Origin: an uncultured Parabacteroides sp.
GTDB taxonomy: Bacteria > Bacteroidota > Bacteroidia > Bacteroidales > Tannerellaceae
Length of the DNA stretch: 64,000 nt
Direction: 5' to 3'
Assembly: GCA_949295065.1 (NCBI GenBank)
Contig: CASFJQ010000004.1
Location: 25,355 to 89,354 of the forward strand
The notes below the pieces were generated by a model. That model saw only the letters and a program-made list of their open reading frames with translations, did no database searches and was not told the origin of the DNA. Below, piece after piece: positions 60,068 through 64,000 of this stretch (the first letter of the stretch is position 1; each line of letters opens with the position of its first letter). A program made the position numbers and the translations under genes.

Positions 60068-61491
60068 TATCGTATTTCTATAGTCATCTCTTTTCTAATG
60101 GTTGGACGGATAGTATATTCCTTTTCCGTCTTGCCTCGTTTAACCTTGAATGTGCAGGCATTATTGCCGGTCGGATTTATATAAGGAGCATAGTTGAACA
60201 AATACGCAAAAGCACTGCGGCTGCTCTTCTTGTTTATTATATTTGATACATCAATATAATTAAATGTATCCCAATACATACAGCGGGTAAATCCGTTGGC
60301 GTCAGTAAACACAGTCTTTGTGTCTCTGTATTTCATTGTATTTGTAATAAACTGTTTGTAAGCAGCTGTGAATTCTTCTGCTGAATATTCCATGCTCTGG
60401 TTACCGATTTCTTCAACAACATCTTTTGCTCTTATTCCAGCCTCATATGCAGGTGAGTTTCTGTCAACACTTACTATTTGGCTCAGATTGTCAATGTCGT
60501 AATTGATACCGGTGTAATTATAACTTTTCTGATTGATATAGAAAGTTACATTATTTGTATATTTCACATAAGGATATTGCATACACATCAAAGGAGTGTG
60601 AATCTGAGCGTATTCATCCAACTGGAACGGCTCATCCAACATTTCGTTAGATTCGCATTCCCATAAAACTCTACCAGGAACTTCTTTCTGGTCGATTAGT
60701 CTGAAACCATATTGCAACAGGTAAGGAGCTTCAGCTTCGGATGCAGAAATATTCAAAAATGGAAAATCCATCATTTTTTTATGTATATAACTGTATCTCA
60801 TCGGCCGTTCCTTGTTTATTACCACCTGATTGTGTCCGATATAATTAGGGTTTTTGTCGAAGAAATAAAAAGTCTGGATAATCATATCAGGATTATCTGT
60901 GTTGACTTCAAGACCTTTTGCTGTCAGCTCATTTTCGATAGAGTTGTTTATTGCAGACTCAAGTCTTCTGTTGCTTTCGTCGATAGGAGAGAAAGCAAAT
61001 GTTTTGTAGTTTGCAAAATCTACTTCATCGGTTGTTACAGTTGTTTTAAAAGGGCAAGTGAATTTCCTTTCCGAAGTTGTTTCAAGGCTATACATACAGA
61101 AAGCCGAAGCCAATTGCTCTTCAGTGATAGCATTCGATTTCTTACATTCTTTTCTTACAATAACTTCTCTAGTAGGGTTCTGAATATTAGATATTATCAG
61201 AACAATATCATTTTTCCCTTCCGGATTCATCAGACTGGATATTTCTGCTTCAGTAAGGTCTGCGATTTTGTAGCCGTCAATCTCCTCAATGATATCACCT
61301 GGCTTTATCCCTGCTCTTTCTGCCGACGAATAAGGATTGATTGTCGTAACAACAGGTTTGTTGAATCCCCAATTTTTACTTTTACTGATATCATAAGAGA
61401 ATCCAGACCGGCAAACAGTTTGAACTTGCTTCTTTTGTGCCGGAGCAGCAATTGCCGCAATTAGGAAAACGGAGAGGAAAAATTGTTTCAT
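60067..61491 (-). CDS. Secreted PDZ protein with central DUF4136-like domain
   Basis: The 474-residue precursor has a signal peptide (MKQFFLSVFLIAAIAAPAQ). Three modules follow: PDZ 1 (about 35-110, 'SSAERAGIKPGDIIEEIDGY'), a DUF4136-like central domain (about 145-310, 'VDFANYKTFAFSPIDE', 'LTAKGLEVNTDNPDMIIQ') and PDZ 2 (about 335-450, 'RNSPAYEAGIRAKDVVEEIG'). No protease triad is present, so it is a binding or scaffolding protein, probably periplasmic. It is translationally coupled (TAATG) to mutS2 downstream, an odd pairing of an envelope and a nucleic-acid protein. Confidence 0.75.
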   Translation of the reverse strand: MKQFFLSVFLIAAIAAPAQKKQVQTVCRSGFSYDISKSKNWGFNKPVVTTINPYSSAERAGIKPGDIIEEIDGYKIADLTEAEISSLMNPEGKNDIVLIISNIQNPTREVIVRKECKKSNAITEEQLASAFCMYSLETTSERKFTCPFKTTVTTDEVDFANYKTFAFSPIDESNRRLESAINNSIENELTAKGLEVNTDNPDMIIQTFYFFDKNPNYIGHNQVVINKERPMRYSYIHKKMMDFPFLNISASEAEAPYLLQYGFRLIDQKEVPGRVLWECESNEMLDEPFQLDEYAQIHTPLMCMQYPYVKYTNNVTFYINQKSYNYTGINYDIDNLSQIVSVDRNSPAYEAGIRAKDVVEEIGNQSMEYSAEEFTAAYKQFITNTMKYRDTKTVFTDANGFTRCMYWDTFNYIDVSNIINKKSSRSAFAYLFNYAPYINPTGNNACTFKVKRGKTEKEYTIRPTIRKEMTIEIR

Positions 61492-61523
61492 ATAATAGAT
61501 AACTTATTGAATAAATAATTTAA

Positions 61524-61660
61524 TTCAAGTTTCACAAACTCAACTTTCAATAATGATTTAACAAGGAATAAAGTAGAGTAGTTCTTAAATAATTAAATGC
61601 TAAGTGACAGTCGTCAGCCCTTGTCAACCTTACTATTGAACAACCGCGAAACTTCAATAA
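61524..61660. repeat. TIR-bearing repeat (family 1), copy v
   Basis: It starts TTCAAGTTTCACAAACTC and ends CAACCGCGAAACTTCAATAA. The inside is more decayed than other copies, with AACAAGGAATAAAG and CCCTTGTCAACCTTACTATTG. It lies between the PDZ gene and fabD. Confidence 0.6.
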
Positions 61661-61679
61661 ATAATAAAAGCTGAAGAGC

Positions 61680-61708
61680 ATATTGCAGGCTGACATCACC
61701 TTGCAATA
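61680..61708 (-). terminator. Hairpin terminator after fabD
   Basis: ATATTGCAgG pairs with CCTTGCAATAT around a 9-base loop, about 25 bp past the fabD stop. T-rich sequence follows on the minus strand. Confidence 0.6.
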
Positions 61709-61733
61709 TACGCTTCAGTCTTATATGGAGTAA

Positions 61734-62615
61734 TTACTGTTTTCCTTCAGTAGTTACTTCTTTGTTGATTTTCTTAATCATACCCTGTAGAACTGCGCCC
61801 GGACCAAGTTCGATGAAATGATTTGCACCGTCAGCAATCATATTCTGAACAGACTGAGTCCAACGTACCGGAGCTGTAAGCTGAGCAATCAAGTTAGCCT
61901 TGATTGTGTCAGGACAAGTTTCAGCTTTAGTTGAAACATTCTGATAAACTGGGCAAGTAGGAGCGCTGAAAGTTGTAGCTTCGATAGCTGCGGCCAATTC
62001 AGCACGTGCAGGTTCCATCAGCGGAGAGTGGAATGCACCACCAACTTTCAGTTTCAATGCACGTTTTGCACCAGCAGCCAAAAGTTTTTCGCAAGCAGCG
62101 TCAATTCCAGGAACAGTTCCTGAGATTACAAGCTGACCCGGGCAGTTGTAGTTTGCGCAAACAACAGTTTCGTCAGTGATTGTAGCACAGATTTCTTCAA
62201 CTTTTTCATCCGGCAAAGCCAAAACAGCAGCCATAGTTGAAGGAGTCATTTCGCATGCTTTCTGCATTGCCATTGCACGCTTAGATACAAGTTTCAAGCC
62301 GTCTTCGAAAGAAAGAGCTCCTGCAGCAACCAAAGCAGAGAATTCACCCAAAGAATGACCTGCAACCATATCAGGCTGGAATTCTTCACCTAAAGTTTTA
62401 GCCAAAATAACAGAGTGAAGGAACACAGCAGGCTGAGTAACTTTTGTCTGTTTCAGATCTTCATCTGTGCCGGCAAACATAAGGTCAGTTATGCGGAAAC
62501 CTAAAATATCGTTAGCCTTTTCAAACAACTCTTTAGCAAGAGGATTGTTTTCGTACAGGTCTTTTCCCATTCCTACGAACTGGGCTCCCTGTCCTGGAAA
62601 TACATAAGCTTTCAT
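61734..62615 (-). CDS. fabD: Malonyl-CoA:ACP transacylase
   Basis: The 293-residue enzyme starts MKAYVFPGQGAQFVGMGKDL. The active-site Ser88 is in 'GHSLGEFSALVAAGAL', 'RAMAMQKACEMTPSTMAAVL' carries the malonate-binding Arg, and 'GGAFHSPLMEPA' carries the catalytic His. 'NFIELGPGAVLQGMI'-type sequence (here NHFIELGPG) closes the fold. It loads malonyl groups on ACP for fatty-acid synthesis. Other fab genes are not adjacent, so it stands alone, with its own promoter and terminator. Confidence 0.96.
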   Translation of the reverse strand: MKAYVFPGQGAQFVGMGKDLYENNPLAKELFEKANDILGFRITDLMFAGTDEDLKQTKVTQPAVFLHSVILAKTLGEEFQPDMVAGHSLGEFSALVAAGALSFEDGLKLVSKRAMAMQKACEMTPSTMAAVLALPDEKVEEICATITDETVVCANYNCPGQLVISGTVPGIDAACEKLLAAGAKRALKLKVGGAFHSPLMEPARAELAAAIEATTFSAPTCPVYQNVSTKAETCPDTIKANLIAQLTAPVRWTQSVQNMIADGANHFIELGPGAVLQGMIKKINKEVTTEGKQ

Positions 62616-62655
62616 GTTTCTAATTCTTTTCTAATTTTAGTTTTTTAAGACGTTG

Positions 62656-62663
62656 CAAAGGTA
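62656..62663 (-). promoter_or_regulatory. -7 promoter element for fabD
   Basis: On the minus strand it reads TACCTTTG (TAnnTTTG), 40 bp upstream of the fabD start. It faces away from the tatA promoter 41 bp to the right. Confidence 0.6.
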
Positions 62664-62703
62664 ATAAATTTAAAATAATATGATGATAATTCATTTCAAA
62701 TTG

Positions 62704-62711
62704 TATCTTTG
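62704..62711 (+). promoter_or_regulatory. -7 promoter element for tatA-tatC
   Basis: TATCTTTG matches TAnnTTTG, 46 bp before the tatA start. The divergent fabD and tatA promoters share the short AT-rich region between them. Confidence 0.6.
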
Positions 62712-62757
62712 CCATCGTTTTATCAAGATATATTAACTATATAAAATTTATAATATC

Positions 62758-62952
62758 ATGAACGAATTGCTATTTTTAGGAAACCTTGGTACAGGTGAAA
62801 TTATCATTATCGCATTGATAGTGTTGTTGTTATTTGGTGGAAAGAAAATTCCTGAGTTGATGAAAGGCTTGGGTAAAGGAGTGAAAAACTTTAAAGACGG
62901 AGTGAAAGGTCTGGAAGATGAAATTAAAGTTGACGATACAGAAAAAAAATAA
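62758..62952 (+). CDS. tatA: Twin-arginine translocase subunit TatA
   Basis: The 64-residue protein has the TatA plan: a short periplasmic N-terminus, one TM helix (about 10-27, '[20 protein letters not shown]'), a hinge '[20 protein letters not shown]' and a charged amphipathic helix. TatA multimers form the pore for folded proteins with twin-arginine signals. TatB is absent, as in minimal TatAC systems. tatC starts 6 bp later. Confidence 0.95.
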   Translation: MNELLFLGNLGTGEIIIIALIVLLLFGGKKIPELMKGLGKGVKNFKDGVKGLEDEIKVDDTEKK

Positions 62953-62958
62953 AAAAGA

Positions 62959-63810
62959 ATGGAACAGCAAGATGAAATGTCCTTCTGGGATCACCTGGAA
63001 GAACTCCGCTGGACTCTGTTTCGTTCCATTTTAGCGCTCTTTGTTTTTGCGATAGGCAGTTTTGCCTTTATGCGTGATATTTTTGATCGCGTCATATTGG
63101 CTCCTTGCTCTTCCGATTTCATATTTTACCGTTGGTTGTGTGCACTGAATGAATGGCTCCGCGACATCAGCCCTTATGTTGATGTGTTGCCGGACTTCTG
63201 TAATGACAATTTCCATGTTGAGATTTTCAACATCAGGTTAGCTTCACAGTTCTTCACTCACATGACAACTTCTTTTTGGCTGGCTCTTGTATTGACTTTC
63301 CCTTATCTAATGTGGGAAATTTGGAAATTCATCAGTCCTGCTTTGTATGAAAACGAGAAGAAGAATGTTCGATGGGTATTTTTCTTTGGTACATTGATGT
63401 TTTTCTTGGGTTGTGCAGTCGGTTATTTTGTGGTTTTCCCGATGACTCTGCGTTTCCTTGCGACATATCAGCTTAGTGCCAGCATCATTGAACAAGTATC
63501 CTTGGATTCCTACATGGACAACTTCCTGCTGCTCATCTTCGTTATGGGCGTAGTGTTTGAGATGCCTTTGGTATCGTGGCTGCTTTCTAAATTAGGCTTT
63601 CTGCACCGTGGTTTCTTCCACGAATATCGCCGCCATGCAATTGTCGGTTTGCTGATTGCTGCAGCATTCATCACTCCAAGTAGCGATCCGTTTACGCTGA
63701 GTGTAGTTTTCTTCCCGTTATACGGATTATATGAACTGAGCGCATTCTTTGTGCGTCCTGCTCCGAAAGATGATGAAGAAGAGACGGATGCTGATGAAAA
63801 TGAAGAATGA
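62959..63810 (+). CDS. tatC: Twin-arginine translocase subunit TatC
   Basis: The 283-residue membrane protein has six spans. The cytoplasmic N-terminus 'MSFWDHLEELRWTLFRSILA' carries the signal-peptide-binding motif. 'FPYLMWEIWKFISPALYENE' holds the conserved loop Pro, and 'MGVVFEMPLVSWLLSKLGFL' the Glu of helix 4. The first periplasmic loop is long (about 40-100, with several Cys and aromatic residues) compared with E. coli TatC, as seen in other Bacteroidetes. The C-terminal tail is acidic (DDEEETDADENEE). Confidence 0.95.
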   Translation: MEQQDEMSFWDHLEELRWTLFRSILALFVFAIGSFAFMRDIFDRVILAPCSSDFIFYRWLCALNEWLRDISPYVDVLPDFCNDNFHVEIFNIRLASQFFTHMTTSFWLALVLTFPYLMWEIWKFISPALYENEKKNVRWVFFFGTLMFFLGCAVGYFVVFPMTLRFLATYQLSASIIEQVSLDSYMDNFLLLIFVMGVVFEMPLVSWLLSKLGFLHRGFFHEYRRHAIVGLLIAAAFITPSSDPFTLSVVFFPLYGLYELSAFFVRPAPKDDEEETDADENEE

Positions 63811-63837
63811 TTCTGAGACTGTCGGTATCGGATAAAT

Positions 63838-63885
63838 AAAAAGGGGGTGTATCAAATTGAGAAATATTTGACACGCCCTCTTTTT
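63838..63885. terminator. Terminator after tatC
   Basis: AAAAAGGGGGTGTATCAAA pairs with TTTGACACGCCCTCTTTTT. The stem has A- and T-runs at its ends, so it can work in both directions. Confidence 0.8.
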
Positions 63886-63909
63886 CATTATGAGAGGTAT
63901 TGAAATTCT

Positions 63910-63999
63910 TCAAGCAGCCAAATTTTGAGAGTTTCTCTCAAATTTTGAATTTTCCACATACAAAATCATGGCAATGCCCGTAATTGGTTTTTGTTCTGG
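63910..63999 (-). CDS. Possible C-terminal end of a minus-strand gene (partial)
   Basis: A 29-residue open frame enters from the right edge and stops at 63910-63912. It ends with 'TGIAMILYVENSKF' and 'ERNSQNLAA'. The composition is protein-like, and the bidirectional terminator at 63838 fits a convergent gene. The frame is too short to assign a family and could be chance. Confidence 0.3.
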   Translation of the reverse strand, partial: PEQKPITGIAMILYVENSKFERNSQNLAA

Positions 64000-64000
64000 A

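Noticed and set aside
60712-61464. 250-codon plus-strand ORF within the PDZ gene
   Set aside because: It is Cys/Phe/Arg-rich and antisense to a protein with clear PDZ domains and a signal peptide, so it is taken as a shadow.

Overview
The window is a chromosomal segment of a gut-type Bacteroidales (Bacteroidetes). This rests on two SusC/SusD pairs, a DUF5103 'T9SS plug' protein, a membrane-anchored propeller/Y_Y_Y/AraC regulator, Tex/YbaK and MutS2 of Bacteroidetes type, and promoters of the Bacteroides form (-7 TAnnTTTG, sometimes with TTTG about 20 bp upstream). The species cannot be named from sequence alone. No rRNA, tRNA, CRISPR array, transposase or replication origin was recognised.

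Layout. 1-10.7 kb: end of a WbuC-type cupin, a 51-residue small ORF, an NlpE-like lipoprotein, a Cys-nucleophile alpha/beta hydrolase, a large S9 peptidase, a MATE exporter, a HAD hydrolase, a Trp/His-rich secreted protein, rlmB, ridA and a MarR regulator with a palindromic operator candidate. 10.8-20.5 kb (all minus): GtrA protein; a run of M20 dipeptidase, MTA/SAH deaminase, purine nucleoside phosphorylase and SF1 helicase; then a HAD-hotdog fusion coupled to menF (menaquinone entry); then a SPOR lipoprotein. 20.6-26.3 kb (plus): DPP5-like peptidase, SDR oxidoreductase, NlpC/P60 lipoprotein, serS. 26.5-37.2 kb: two tandem paralogous SusC-SusD pairs, with no glycoside hydrolase or sulfatase beside them. 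37.3-42.5 kb (minus): ybaK-tex, then a NitT/TauT-type ABC system whose permease and ATPase are one polypeptide.

42.5-48.7 kb is an accessory island: a DUF3791-DUF3990 pair (toxin-antitoxin-like, predicted ADP-ribosyltransferase fold) between two near-identical direct repeats of about 170 bp; a umuD-GNAT-umuC operon followed by an LspA-like membrane protein lacking one catalytic aspartate; a truncated DUF2490 gene; and two small envelope genes. 48.7-64 kb: a kinase-less HTCS-like regulator co-directional with an M28 peptidase, a beta-barrel protein, DUF5103, ygiQ, mutS2, a PDZ protein, fabD, and tatA-tatC.

The most unusual feature is non-coding. Much intergenic DNA is built of degenerate 8-bp tandem units (GTTGACAA, its complement CTTGTCAA, and CTTAACTC/CTTGACTC) in at least six elements. 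A related family of about 150 bp has inverted ends (CAAGTTTCGC...GCGAAACTTG) and at least five copies. One octamer element supplies the last codons and stop of the ABC gene, and another fills the serS 5' leader. Separately, three arrays of 21-, 22- and 23-bp units have different motifs; the 23-bp array lies inside a 230-bp segment bounded by an 18-bp perfect inverted repeat. A hairpin-bearing repeat of about 145 bp is present at both ends of the window.

Gene functions come from motif recognition by eye. No database search, alignment program or folding program was run.
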